DNA of 64,000 bases from positions 186,001 to 250,000 of the forward strand of contig NZ_JACICD010000004.1 of assembly GCF_014195655.1 (NCBI RefSeq). The letters run 5' to 3'. Below are positions 35,084 through 44,070 of this stretch, one piece after another (the first letter of the stretch is position 1; each line of letters opens with the position of its first letter). The notes below the pieces were generated by a model. The model saw only the letters and a list, made by a program, of their open reading frames with translations, did no database searches and was not told the DNA's origin. The position numbers were made by a program, and so were the translations under genes. This stretch comes from Ancylobacter tetraedralis. GTDB lineage: Bacteria; Pseudomonadota; Alphaproteobacteria; Rhizobiales; Xanthobacteraceae.

Positions 35084-36271
35084 ATGATCCGTCTCGACGA
35101 CACCTCCCGTTCCCCGAGCCAGACCCGTGTGGTGGTGGCGATGTCGGGCGGCGTGGATTCCTCCGTCGTGGCCGCGCTCTACGCGCAGGCGGGCTATGAT
35201 GTGCTGGGCGTCACGCTGCAGCTCTATGACCATGGCGAGGCGATGCATCACCGCCCCGGCGCCTGCTGCGCGGGGCAGGACATTTATGACGCGCGCACGG
35301 TCGCCGAGAAGCTCGGCATCCCGCATTACGTGCTGGATTACGAGAGCCGCTTCCGCCACGCGGTGATCGAGCGCTTCGCCGACGCCTATGCGGCGGGGGA
35401 AACGCCGATCCCCTGCGTCGACTGCAATCGCACGGTGAAATTCCGCGACCTGCTGGAAACCGCGCGCGATCTCGGCGCCGACATTCTCGCCACCGGCCAT
35501 TACGTGACCAGCCGCCCGCTGGCCGACGGGCGGCGCGCGCTGTTCCGCCCGCTCGACGAGAATCGTGACCAGAGCTATTTCCTTTACGCGACGACGCAGC
35601 CGCAGATCGACATGCTCCGCTTTCCGCTCGGCGAGACCACCAAGCCGGAGGTGCGCGCGCTGGCGGAGGGCTTCGGGCTGAAGGTGGCCGACAAGCCGGA
35701 TAGCCAGGACATCTGCTTCGTGCCGAACGGCCACTACACCGCCATCGTCGAGAAACTGCGGCCCGAGGCGGCGGAGCCGGGCGAGATCGTGCATCTGGAC
35801 GGGCGCGTGCTCGGCCGGCATGCCGGCGTGATGCGCTACACGATCGGCCAGCGCAAGGGGCTCGGCATCGCCTCGTCCGAGCCGCTCTACGTGGTGGGCA
35901 TCGATGCCGGCCTTCGGCGCGTGCTGGTTGGCCCGCGCTCGGCGCTCGGCGTCACGGTCATTCGCGTCGACGAGGTCAACTGGATCGGCGACGAGCCATT
36001 GGAGACGGCCGCCGCTGCCGGCCGCGACCTTCACGTGAAGGTGCGCTCGGCGCGTGCGCCCGCGCCCGGCCGCCTCGCGCTGGCGGCGGACGGGGCGCTG
36101 GAGGTGCATCTGAGCGCGGCCGAAGAGGGCGTGGCGCCGGGGCAGGCCTGCGTTTTCTACGAAGACGCCGGCGCGGGCGCGCGCCTGCTCGGCGGCGGCG
36201 TCATCCGCCGTTCACGGGCACCCGTTACGGCGCTGACACGCGACGCGGAGATGATGGCGCGCTCGGCGTGA
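35084..36271 (+). CDS. mnmA: tRNA 2-thiouridine(34) synthase MnmA
   Basis: A 395-aa ATP-pyrophosphatase that thiolates the wobble uridine of Lys, Glu and Gln tRNAs. The PP-loop SGGVDSS is at 21-27, the catalytic nucleophile lies in PCVDCN (Cys114) and the persulfide-forming Cys211 in [16 protein letters not shown] and a C-terminal beta-barrel ([10 protein letters not shown]) complete the fold. I use the ATG at 35084; an in-frame TTG lies six bases before it. Stands alone between sciP and pmtA. Confidence 0.96.
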   Translation: MIRLDDTSRSPSQTRVVVAMSGGVDSSVVAALYAQAGYDVLGVTLQLYDHGEAMHHRPGACCAGQDIYDARTVAEKLGIPHYVLDYESRFRHAVIERFADAYAAGETPIPCVDCNRTVKFRDLLETARDLGADILATGHYVTSRPLADGRRALFRPLDENRDQSYFLYATTQPQIDMLRFPLGETTKPEVRALAEGFGLKVADKPDSQDICFVPNGHYTAIVEKLRPEAAEPGEIVHLDGRVLGRHAGVMRYTIGQRKGLGIASSEPLYVVGIDAGLRRVLVGPRSALGVTVIRVDEVNWIGDEPLETAAAAGRDLHVKVRSARAPAPGRLALAADGALEVHLSAAEEGVAPGQACVFYEDAGAGARLLGGGVIRRSRAPVTALTRDAEMMARSA

Positions 36272-36328
36272 GTCGAACGGGCCGGATGGGCCGGGCGATC
36301 GGCCCGGGCAGCAGCAGGGGTGAACTTC

Positions 36329-37012
36329 ATGACGACCGATCTGGACCGTGCCACCGTCGAGGAAGCCTATGCCCGCTGGGCGCCGGTCTATGATGTGGTG
36401 TTCGGCGCGGTCTTCGAGGCCGGTCGCAAGGCGGCGACGAAGGCGGCGGAAAAGATCGGCGGTCGTATTCTCGAATTCGGTGTCGGCACCGGCATCGCCC
36501 TGCCCAACTACAAGCGCAGCAACCGCTTCGTCGGCGTCGATATTTCCGAGCCCATGCTGCAAAAGGCGCGCGAGCGGGTGAAGAAGGAAGGGCTGCCCCA
36601 TGTCGAGGGCCTGGTCCTGATGGATGGCGCGCATATGGGCTTCGCCGACAATTCGTTCGACGTGGTCATGGCCCAGTTCGTTATCACCGTGGTGCCGCAG
36701 CCCGAGGAGACGCTGGACGAGATGGCCCGCGTGCTCAAGCCCGGCGGGGAGATCATCCTGGTCAACCACCTCGGCGCCGAGGACGGCCCGCGCGCGGTGT
36801 TCGAGAAATGGTTCGCCCGCAAGGCGCGCAAGCTCGGCTGGCGCCCGGAATTCCAGTTCGCCCGCCTGCGCAACTGGGCGGTGCGCAACGGCACGGTGGA
36901 TCTGCCGATCAAGCGCGACGTGGCGCTCGGCATGTACACGCTGGTGCGCTTCCGCAAGCGCACGCAGGCGGAGATCGCGTCCGCGAGCGAGAGCGTGGCG
37001 CTGGCGGGGTGA
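36329..37012 (+). CDS. pmtA: Class I SAM methyltransferase, PmtA-type phospholipid N-methyltransferase
   Basis: A 227-aa soluble methyltransferase. SAM site ILEFGVGTGIALP (about 47-59), FVGVDISEPML and FVITVVPQPEETLDEMARVL then KPGGEIILVNHLG are typical of the Rhodobacter/rhizobial PmtA, which methylates phosphatidylethanolamine towards phosphatidylcholine. The ATG at 36329 has AGGGG nine bases upstream; a GTG at 36320 is an alternative. The substrate is inferred from family resemblance. Confidence 0.8.
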   Translation: MTTDLDRATVEEAYARWAPVYDVVFGAVFEAGRKAATKAAEKIGGRILEFGVGTGIALPNYKRSNRFVGVDISEPMLQKARERVKKEGLPHVEGLVLMDGAHMGFADNSFDVVMAQFVITVVPQPEETLDEMARVLKPGGEIILVNHLGAEDGPRAVFEKWFARKARKLGWRPEFQFARLRNWAVRNGTVDLPIKRDVALGMYTLVRFRKRTQAEIASASESVALAG

Positions 37013-37058
37013 GGGGCGCGCCGCACTCCCTCCCTTCGATCGGACGCCAGGAGACCTC

Positions 37059-38324
37059 ATGAATTTGGTTCGCCGCCTGCGGATAGCGCTTGCGTTGCTC
37101 GTTCCGCTGTTCCTCGTTGCCGCATCCGCCGCCCGTGCGCAGGACGGGCCGGTGGAGGTCGTCTCCGGCGTGCGATACGAGTTCCTGGAGCGCTGGGATG
37201 TGGAGCGGCTGAACCGGATACTCGAGGTCGATACGCCCCGTTTCGCCGGCATCACCCAGAGCTTCACGCCCGCGCGCAACGCCGTGCGGCTCTATCGAGT
37301 GACCTACCCGTCCGTGGTTCCCGAACGCGGCAACAAGCCGACCGTGGCCACCGGCCTGCTTGCAATTCCCGACACGCCGGAGACCGGCTTTCCGATGGTC
37401 TCGTATCAGCACGGCACGGTGTATGGAAAACAGGAGGTGCCGTCCTTCGCCGACCAGTCTTCCGAGACGGCGCTGATGATCGCGCAGTTTGCCGGGCAGG
37501 GCTATGTGCTGATCGGCGCCGATTATTTCGGCCTCGGCCTGTCGCCGGAGCCCGAGGGCTATATGGTGAAGGCCAGCCACCAGCAGGCCAGCTATGACAT
37601 GCTGGTGGCCAGCCGCAGCGTGCTGGCGCAGATGAAGCTCACCAGCCCCCGGCTGTTCCTCGCCGGCTGGTCGCAGGGCGGCTTCGTCACCATGGCCTTT
37701 CTCGAAAAGCTGGAGAGCGCCGGCGTCCCTGTCCTGGCTGCCGCCACCGCGAGCGCGCCGCTCGATATCTTCATGGCGCTGAGCGGCTTTCTCGATTTTC
37801 CCCGTCCGAACGACGCCTCCTGGGTGACGACGCTGTTCATCCTGTCGTCCTTCTCTTTCGAGAATTACTACGGCGTGCCCGGTCTCGCCCGCTCGCTGAT
37901 CAACGACGCGTATTACGACGTCGCGCGCAAGGCCTATGAACGCCAGCCTTTTGACGCCAAGGACATTCCGACCGACGTCGGCAAGCTGATCCGCAAGGAT
38001 TACTTCGATCCGCAGTTCTTTGCCGGCTCGGCCTATGGCCGGCTGGTGGCGGCGACCAATGCCTATCGCTGGATCATCCGCACGCCGGTACGCAATTATT
38101 ATGGCGAGCAGGACGAGGTCATCAGCGTCGGTCTCGGGCAGCTGGCCATGACCTATCAGCGGGCGATCGGCGCCGGCAACACGACCGTGGAGGCGGTCTC
38201 CACCGGCCCGACCACGCACCGCGGAACCTTCGTCCGCGCCGTACCGCAGTGGAAACTGTGGTTCGACGGGCTCCGAGCCGGGGAGCGCGCCCCGGCTCAG
38301 AACTCCGATCCGATCCAGCCCTAG
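37059..38324 (+). CDS. Secreted alpha/beta hydrolase (lipase/esterase-like)
   Basis: A 421-aa exported hydrolase. The signal peptide is MNLVRRLRIALALLVPLFLV through ARAQ, cleaved near residue 29. The nucleophile elbow is GWSQGG, preceded by the oxyanion strand VSYQHGT and GADYFGLGLSP. A C-terminal YYGEQDEVI supplies an Asp and TTHRG a His, so the triad looks complete. It resembles fungal-type secretory lipases and periplasmic esterases. AGGAGACC precedes the ATG. Its stop overlaps that of the convergent reductase gene. Confidence 0.82.
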   Translation: MNLVRRLRIALALLVPLFLVAASAARAQDGPVEVVSGVRYEFLERWDVERLNRILEVDTPRFAGITQSFTPARNAVRLYRVTYPSVVPERGNKPTVATGLLAIPDTPETGFPMVSYQHGTVYGKQEVPSFADQSSETALMIAQFAGQGYVLIGADYFGLGLSPEPEGYMVKASHQQASYDMLVASRSVLAQMKLTSPRLFLAGWSQGGFVTMAFLEKLESAGVPVLAAATASAPLDIFMALSGFLDFPRPNDASWVTTLFILSSFSFENYYGVPGLARSLINDAYYDVARKAYERQPFDAKDIPTDVGKLIRKDYFDPQFFAGSAYGRLVAATNAYRWIIRTPVRNYYGEQDEVISVGLGQLAMTYQRAIGAGNTTVEAVSTGPTTHRGTFVRAVPQWKLWFDGLRAGERAPAQNSDPIQP

Positions 38325-39289
38325 AGCCAGCCCATATCCGGCCCCACCGGCACGACCCCGGTCGGGTTGATCGTGGTGTGGCTCTCGTAATAGTGCCGCT
38401 TGATGTGAGTGAGGTTCACCGTCTCCTTCACCCCCGGCAGCGCGTAGAGGGCCTGCACGAAGCGCTTGAGGTTCGGGTAATCGACGATGCGGCGGATGTT
38501 GCACTTGAAGTGCCCGACATAGACCGGGTCGAAGCGGACCAGCGTGGTGAACAGCCGGATATCCGCCTCGGTGAGTGCCTCGCCCATCAGCCAGGACCGG
38601 CCCTCGAGCCGCGCCTCCAGCTCGTCCAGCATGGTGAACAGCGCGGCGACGGCTTCCTCATAGGCGTCCTGCGCGGTGGCGAAGCCGGCCTTGTAGACGC
38701 CGTTATTCACCGCGTCGTAGATGCGCGCGTTGAGCGCGTCGATCTCGTCGGCCAGCGCGGCGGGGTAATAATCGTGCCGGTCGTCGGTGAAGGCGCCGAA
38801 AGCCGAGTTGAGCATGCGGATGATCTCGGCGGATTCGTTGTTCACGATGGTGCCGCGTTTGCGATCCCACAGCACGGGCACGGTGACGCGGCCGGAAAAG
38901 GCGGGGTCGGCGGCGAGATAGACCTCGTAGAGCCGCTTGGCGCCGAGCACGGCATCACTCGTGGCGCCCTCCGTGCGGTGGGCGGCATGATCGGCGAAGA
39001 CCCAGCCTTCCGCGCCCATGAACGGATCGACCACCGAGACGGAGATGACCTCTTCCAGCTTCTTCAGCGCGCGGAAGATCAGCGTGCGGTGGGCCCAGGG
39101 ACAAGCCAGCGAGACATAGAGGTGATAGCGCCCCGCCTCGGCGGGAAAGCCGCCCTGGCCGGAAGGGCCCGGTGCGCCGTCCGGCGTCACCCAGTTGCGG
39201 AAGCGGGTGACGGTGCGCACGAAGCGCCCGCCGGTGCTCGTGGTGTCGTACCATTTGTCGACCCATTGGCCGTCGACCAGCAGTCCCAT
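38321..39289 (-). CDS. Glutathionyl-hydroquinone reductase (Xi-class GST)
   Basis: A 322-aa glutathione transferase of the YqjG/ECM4 type that removes glutathione from glutathionyl-hydroquinones. The active-site Cys lies in CPWAHRTLI, with WVTPDG upstream and VPVLWDRKRGTIVNNESAEI for glutathione contact. The all-alpha half contains LMGEALTEADIRLFTTLVRF and YVGHFKCN. GGGAGGATCGC before the ATG at 39289 fixes the start. Convergent, 4-bp overlap with the hydrolase gene. Confidence 0.92.
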   Translation of the reverse strand: MGLLVDGQWVDKWYDTTSTGGRFVRTVTRFRNWVTPDGAPGPSGQGGFPAEAGRYHLYVSLACPWAHRTLIFRALKKLEEVISVSVVDPFMGAEGWVFADHAAHRTEGATSDAVLGAKRLYEVYLAADPAFSGRVTVPVLWDRKRGTIVNNESAEIIRMLNSAFGAFTDDRHDYYPAALADEIDALNARIYDAVNNGVYKAGFATAQDAYEEAVAALFTMLDELEARLEGRSWLMGEALTEADIRLFTTLVRFDPVYVGHFKCNIRRIVDYPNLKRFVQALYALPGVKETVNLTHIKRHYYESHTTINPTGVVPVGPDMGWL

Positions 39290-39388
39290 GCGATCCTCCC
39301 GTTTCACCGCCAAGTTAGAGCGAAACGGGCCGCAGGACACCCCGCCCTCCCATGCGGAAAGGCAAAGGGGCAATTGTGCCGCTGCGAG

Positions 39389-39904
39389 TTAGATCTGCTT
39401 GAAATAGAGCCGCGTGCCGGTGAGGCCGCCCTGCGGCTTCAGCGCGAAGCCGGGAATTTCCCCCGCGCACAGGAAGCCGCGCTTCTCGTACAGGCCGGCC
39501 GCGCCACCCTCGCTCGCGGTGTCCAGCACCAGCAGCGTGCGGCCCCGCGCGCGGGCCAGACGCTCGGCTTCCTCCAGCAGCGCGGAGGCGATGCCGCGAC
39601 CGCGAAAGGCGGGGAGGGTCATCATCTTGGCGATTTCCGCCCGGTGCGGCTGGTTCTCCGGCAGGGCGAGCTGCAGCGTCACCGTGCCGGCTAGCTCCCC
39701 CGCCAGGAACGCGCCGAGGATGATGCGCTCGCCCCGCGCCGCGCCCTCGAGCCCGGCTTGCCAGAAGCGGGCGGCCACCTCACGGCTCACCGGATGCAGG
39801 AAGCCGACCGAGCCGCCACCCGCGACGGTCGCCACGAGGATCGAGGCGAGGGCGTCGACGTCACGTGGATCGGGCAGGAGAGGGCGGATGACTGGCGTGG
39901 TCAT
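39389..39904 (-). CDS. GNAT-family N-acetyltransferase
   Basis: A 171-aa acetyltransferase. The acetyl-CoA motif is MMTLPAFRGRGIASALLEEA, followed by RTLLVLDTASEGGAAGLYEK, then RGFLCAGEIPGFAL. Members of this kind modify small amines or antibiotics; no specific substrate can be assigned. It lies 20 bases downstream of the XRE regulator on the same strand and is probably under its control. Confidence 0.85.
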   Translation of the reverse strand: MTTPVIRPLLPDPRDVDALASILVATVAGGGSVGFLHPVSREVAARFWQAGLEGAARGERIILGAFLAGELAGTVTLQLALPENQPHRAEIAKMMTLPAFRGRGIASALLEEAERLARARGRTLLVLDTASEGGAAGLYEKRGFLCAGEIPGFALKPQGGLTGTRLYFKQI

Positions 39905-39924
39905 GGGGGGCTCGCAGGGGGCGG

Positions 39925-40488
39925 TTACAGGCGGGTGAGGGCGACGAGATAGCGGCAGGGCGCGTCCGTCTCGTTGGCGAAGATCACGTCGGCGGGCGGG
40001 CCGAAGCCGAGGCAGTCGCCGGCCTTCAGCTCATGGCGCTGGCTTCCTTCGGTCAGCACCAATTCGCCCTGGCGCACCTGCAGGACCTGCCGCAGCCGCG
40101 CATAGGAGGCGGCCGGCAGATCCACCCGCGCGCCCGGCGGCAGCACCACCTCCACCAGTTCGACCGGATGGTCGGGCTGGGCGAAGATCTGCCGGCGGAC
40201 ATAGCCGCTCGCCGGGTCGCGCCATAGCGGCTGGTCGGCGGCGCGCGCGAGCCGCTCACCGCCCTCGGTGCGCAGCAGCAGGCCGGCGAGGGAGAGATCG
40301 AACGCGCTGGCGAGGCGCACCAGCGTCGCCGCGCTCGGGCTCGTTTCCGCGCGCTCGATCTTGCTGATGGCGGCCTTCGACACCCCGGCCCGCGCGGCGA
40401 GATCGGCCAGCGACCAGCCGCGCGCCTCCCGCTCCAGCCGGATGCGACAGGCGAGACGCATGCTTGTATCGTCCATGATAGTAGCCAT
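39925..40488 (-). CDS. XRE-family regulator with C-terminal cupin domain
   Basis: A 187-aa regulator with an N-terminal Cro/CI helix-turn-helix (WSLADLAARAGVSKAAISKI, about 24-43) and a C-terminal double-stranded beta-helix (LVEVVLPPGARVDLP, QVLQVRQGELVLTEG). Such proteins usually control a co-transcribed small-molecule enzyme, here the GNAT gene downstream. The start may be 40488 (MATIMDD) or 40476; neither has a good ribosome site. An inverted repeat spans the start. Confidence 0.87.
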   Translation of the reverse strand: MATIMDDTSMRLACRIRLEREARGWSLADLAARAGVSKAAISKIERAETSPSAATLVRLASAFDLSLAGLLLRTEGGERLARAADQPLWRDPASGYVRRQIFAQPDHPVELVEVVLPPGARVDLPAASYARLRQVLQVRQGELVLTEGSQRHELKAGDCLGFGPPADVIFANETDAPCRYLVALTRL

Positions 40489-40507
40489 TCGTAACTTATA
40501 CGATACA
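40465..40507. promoter_or_regulatory. Inverted repeat across the start of the XRE regulator gene
   Basis: TGTATCGT (40465-40472) and ACGATACA (40500-40507) are perfect 8-bp arms 27 bases apart, flanking the start codon of the XRE gene. They could be two operator half-sites for autoregulation. Confidence 0.35.
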
Positions 40508-40745
40508 GGACGGATGATGGGCAAGGCGCTGTGCCAAACGGCCTCGACCTGCCGGCGCGCCTGTGCTATCCGGGTCGCCCTCTCAGGGATGCAGCGATGT
40601 ATCGGATGCCGGCCCAGCGACGACGAGACGAGCGTGCCCGCGGCGCGATGGCGCCTGCGTGCCTTTTCGTCCCCGTCCGCCTGCGGCCGTGATACCCGGC
40701 CGCTCGGCGCGGCGGCTTGCAGATGCCTTGAGCGCCGAGACTCCC

Positions 40746-41258
40746 ATGACCGAGCTGTCGATCACCCTTCTCACCGAACGCCCCGCCGACGATGCCGCCA
40801 TCGAGCGGCTGGTGGCCCGCACGTTCGGGCCGGGCCGCTATGCCCGCACCGCCTATCGGCTGCGCGAGGGCAATCCGCACCGGCGCGACCTGTCCTTCAC
40901 CGCCTATATCGGCACCATGCTGGTGGGCTCGGTGCGGCTGACGCCGATCCTCATCGGCGAGGCGCCCGCGCTGCTGCTCGGTCCGCTCACGGTGGAGCCG
41001 CCCTTCCGCTCGCACGGCATCGGCCGGCGGCTGGTGGAGCGCGCGCTGGCGGCGGCGAAGGCGGACGGCGCCAACCTGCTGCTGCTGGTGGGCGACGAGC
41101 CTTATTACGGGCGTATGGGCTTCAAGCGCGTGCCGCACGGCCAGGTGACGCTGCCGGGGCCGGTCGACCCCGCCCGTGTTCTGGTCTGCACACTGGACGA
41201 CACGCCGGTCGAGGCCGTGCGTGGCCCGGTGCGCAAGGGCTTTGCGGAAGTGGCGTGA
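40746..41258 (+). CDS. GNAT-family N-acetyltransferase (YhbS-like)
   Basis: A 170-aa acetyltransferase starting MTELSITLLTERPADD. The acetyl-CoA motif is LTVEPPFRSHGIGRRLVERA, then LLLLVGDEPYYGRMGFKRVP and a terminal extension with VLVCTLDD. This arrangement is that of the YhbS group of predicted acetyltransferases with unknown substrates. It is divergent from the XRE-GNAT pair and converges on the RibD-like gene. Confidence 0.85.
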   Translation: MTELSITLLTERPADDAAIERLVARTFGPGRYARTAYRLREGNPHRRDLSFTAYIGTMLVGSVRLTPILIGEAPALLLGPLTVEPPFRSHGIGRRLVERALAAAKADGANLLLLVGDEPYYGRMGFKRVPHGQVTLPGPVDPARVLVCTLDDTPVEAVRGPVRKGFAEVA

Positions 41259-41270
41259 GGGGCAGACCGC

Positions 41271-41813
41271 TCACGGGCGGTGGAATGTGTAGGTCAGCCG
41301 CACCATTCCCTTGTCCAGAGCAAGGCTGGCCTCCAGCGTGAGGGTGCGGGGCGGCGCCGGCGTCCTCGGGAAGAGCGGCACGCCCTCGCCCAGCAGCACT
41401 GGGATGACGAAGAGGTCGAGCCGGTCGAGCGCGCCGGCCTCGATGAACGCCGCCTGCAGCCCGCCACCGCCGACCAGCCAGATGTCGCCGCCCGCGTTCT
41501 CCCCCTCCCGCGCGCGCAGATGGGCGATGAGCGCGGGCACACCCTTGTGCCATGCCTCGACGCCGGCGGGGGCGTTTGCCAGCGGCGTCGAGGTGACGAC
41601 GATGCCCCCCTTGCCGGCATAGGGCCAACCGCTCTCGAAGCCGGTGACCACGTCGAAGGTGCCGCGGCCCATCACCACCCTGCCGATATCGGCGATGAAA
41701 CCGGCATAGCCGTAATCGACCTCGTCGAAGGGCGCGAGCCAGCCGATGCCGCCATCGCGGTCCGCGATGTAGCCGTCAAGGCTGGCGGCGATGAAGCCAC
41801 GAATGAGGCTCAT
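41271..41813 (-). CDS. RibD C-terminal/dihydrofolate reductase-like protein
   Basis: A 180-aa NADPH-binding reductase of the DHFR/RibD-C fold: MSLIRGFIAASLDGYIADRD at the N-terminus, VVMGRGTFDVV and DIWLVGGGGLQAAFIEAGAL near the cofactor site, then VIPVLLGEGVPLFP. It is neither a true DHFR nor a riboflavin enzyme by context; many such stand-alone proteins have unknown substrates. The ATG at 41813 begins the conserved domain. Confidence 0.82.
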   Translation of the reverse strand: MSLIRGFIAASLDGYIADRDGGIGWLAPFDEVDYGYAGFIADIGRVVMGRGTFDVVTGFESGWPYAGKGGIVVTSTPLANAPAGVEAWHKGVPALIAHLRAREGENAGGDIWLVGGGGLQAAFIEAGALDRLDLFVIPVLLGEGVPLFPRTPAPPRTLTLEASLALDKGMVRLTYTFHRP

Positions 41814-41888
41814 GAGGGCGCTTCCTGTCGATTCGGGGCCAGCGAGCAAGACCGGCGGCGGGTGCCCCGGCCAGGCCCTTGCGACGGC

Positions 41889-43961
41889 CTAGCGCCCCTC
41901 GCGGGCCCAGGCCGCCGCCACGCCCGCGAGCAGGAGGAGCAGGCCGGAGAAGCCGGCGAAGATCGGGAACAGGCCGAGCCCGCGCACGACGGAAACGTCG
42001 CGCATGGCAAATCCCATCCAGTCCTCGCCGGCGAAGCGCTCGCCCGAGCGCACCGGGATGACGCGGGGCACGCCGTCCGGCAGCGCCGACATGCGCCAGA
42101 TGCCGCCGCCCGAGGCCTCGATGATGGGGCGCAGCGCCTCGGTAGTGGAGGTCACCTCGGCGAATTCGCGCGGGTTGAGCGGGCCGACATTGACCAGCGC
42201 GGTGAGCTTGCCATCGCTCGCCCGCCACAGGCCGAGCGTGTCGGCCGGGAAGGTGGCGCGGAACAGGCCGGGCTCGGCGGCGGTCAGGTTCAGCGTGCGG
42301 GTGGTGCCGGTGGGCGTGGTGATCGTCACCGGCGGGGCGGCATCGCCCATGGTCTGCCGCTCGACGACGATATCGCCGCCATGGGCCACCATTCTGAGGC
42401 GCTCCTCCTCCAGGTCCGGCTCCTTCATCAGCCAGTGCGAGAGGCGGCGCAGCAGATCGATATAGGGGCCGCCGCCATCGAAGCCGCGCGCCCATAGCCA
42501 GAAATGATCGGACAGCAGCAGCGCGACGCGACCCTCGCCCACATGGTCGAGCAGCACCACCGGCTTGCCGTTCGGCCCGTCCATCACGCTGGTGCCGCGC
42601 GCGCCCTGCGTGTCGATGACGCGGAAGAACGGAGCCCAGCGCGGCGGGCTGGTCTCGGAGCCGGGCAGGTTGCGGGTCACGGGATGGCGCCGGCCCGCCT
42701 CGGTGAGCGCGGCGCGGAACGGGCTTTCCGTCATCTGCCCGGTGGGGGCGGCGGGAAGGATGGCTTCCAGCGGCGTGTTGTAGACCGAGCCGTCGGAGAT
42801 GAAATCGGTGCCGGCGGCGACCAGAAGCGCGCCGCCTTCCTCGACATAGCGCACGATGTTGTCGAAATAGATCATCGGCAGCACGCCCTGCTGGGCGTAG
42901 CGGTCGAAGATGATCAGGTCGAAATCCTTGATCTTCTGCTGGAACAGCTCGCGCGTGGGGAAGGCGATCAGCGACAATTCGTTGATTGGCGTGCCGTCCT
43001 GCTTCTCCGGCGGGCGCAGGATGGTGAAGTGCACGAGGTCCACATTGGCGTCGGATTTCAAGAGGTTGCGCCAGGTGCGCTCGCCCACATGCGGCTCGCC
43101 GGACACCAGCAGCACGCGCAGCTTGTCGCGCACGCCGTCGATCGACACCGCCGCGCGGTTGTTCACCGGGGTCAGCTCGCCCTCAAGGCCGGCGGCCTCG
43201 ATCTCGACGATGTTGGCGCCCGCATGGGTGATCTCGACATCCACGCTGGCCGGCTGGCCGGCGGTGACGATGGGGCGCCCGACCACCTCGCCGTCGCGCC
43301 GCACGGTGACGGAAACGCGGGCACCGGCCGGGGCGCCCTCGTCCTCCACGCGGTAGCCGATGGTCTGCGACTGCCCGACAATGCCGAAGCGCGGGGTCGA
43401 GGTGAGCGCGACCCGGCGGTCCCGCTCATTGGGCTGGCCGGAGACGATGGCGTGCACCGGGGCATGGAAGCCCAGCGCGGCGACGGTGGCGGGGATGTCG
43501 TGCACCCGCCCGTCGGTGAGGAAGATGGCGCCGGCCACCCGCTCGGGCGGCACGTCGGCAAGGCCGGCAGAGAGCGCGGTGAACAGGCGCGTGCCGTCCA
43601 CCTCGCCGGCGCCTCCGCCGGCATCGATGAAGCGGATTTCGGCGCCCTGTTCCTTGAGCCGCGCGAGGCGCGTTTCGAGTTCGGTGCGGGCGGCCTGCGT
43701 CATTTGCGTACGGTCGCCGAAATCCTGGCTGGCGCTCTTGTCGACCACCACGGCGACGACGGTGGAGAGCGGCTCGCGCTCCTCGCGGGTGAGCGAGGGG
43801 TTGGCGAGGGCGAGCAGCGCGAGAACGAGGGCGAGCGCCCGCAGCACCGCCCCACGCGTACGCGAGGCGATCACCAGCAGCGCGACCACGGCCGCGACGG
43901 CGGCGAGGCCGATCAGCCAGGGCAGGGGAATGAGCGGATCGAAGGCGAGGCCGAAATTCAT
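41889..43961 (-). CDS. Membrane protein with VWA-like and glutamine-amidotransferase-like regions
   Basis: A 690-aa protein with membrane segments at about 12-32 and 38-55 and one near the C-terminus (LFPIFAGFSGLLLLLAGVAA). The periplasmic part begins with a VWA-like strand VVAVVVDKSASQ (DxSxS), then DGRVHDIP, beta-rich repeats, and a class I amidotransferase-like core (FDLIIFDRYAQQ, VEEGGALLVAAG, LLSDHFWLWARG). It is the last gene of the MoxR operon, 109 bases after the 960-aa protein. The assembly resembles BatA-like factors thought to serve with MoxR in protein or metal-complex maturation; its own function is unknown. Confidence 0.75.
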   Translation of the reverse strand: MNFGLAFDPLIPLPWLIGLAAVAAVVALLVIASRTRGAVLRALALVLALLALANPSLTREEREPLSTVVAVVVDKSASQDFGDRTQMTQAARTELETRLARLKEQGAEIRFIDAGGGAGEVDGTRLFTALSAGLADVPPERVAGAIFLTDGRVHDIPATVAALGFHAPVHAIVSGQPNERDRRVALTSTPRFGIVGQSQTIGYRVEDEGAPAGARVSVTVRRDGEVVGRPIVTAGQPASVDVEITHAGANIVEIEAAGLEGELTPVNNRAAVSIDGVRDKLRVLLVSGEPHVGERTWRNLLKSDANVDLVHFTILRPPEKQDGTPINELSLIAFPTRELFQQKIKDFDLIIFDRYAQQGVLPMIYFDNIVRYVEEGGALLVAAGTDFISDGSVYNTPLEAILPAAPTGQMTESPFRAALTEAGRRHPVTRNLPGSETSPPRWAPFFRVIDTQGARGTSVMDGPNGKPVVLLDHVGEGRVALLLSDHFWLWARGFDGGGPYIDLLRRLSHWLMKEPDLEEERLRMVAHGGDIVVERQTMGDAAPPVTITTPTGTTRTLNLTAAEPGLFRATFPADTLGLWRASDGKLTALVNVGPLNPREFAEVTSTTEALRPIIEASGGGIWRMSALPDGVPRVIPVRSGERFAGEDWMGFAMRDVSVVRGLGLFPIFAGFSGLLLLLAGVAAAWAREGR

Positions 43962-44002
43962 GCGCCGGCTCCTTCATTCAAGAGACGGGCCGGGATGTTC
44001 CA

Positions 44003-44023
44003 CCTCTCCTGGTATGGGAGAGG
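44003..44023. repeat. Short intergenic inverted repeat (CCTCTCC/GGAGAGG)
   Basis: CCTCTCC and GGAGAGG with a 7-base loop lie in the 109-base gap between the 960-aa and 690-aa genes. Purine/pyrimidine hairpins of this look are frequent intergenic elements in Rhizobiales genomes; only one copy is seen here. Confidence 0.4.
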
Positions 44024-44070
44024 GAGGAGGTGCGGGCGTGCGACATGCGGTGCCGTGACACGGAATGCGT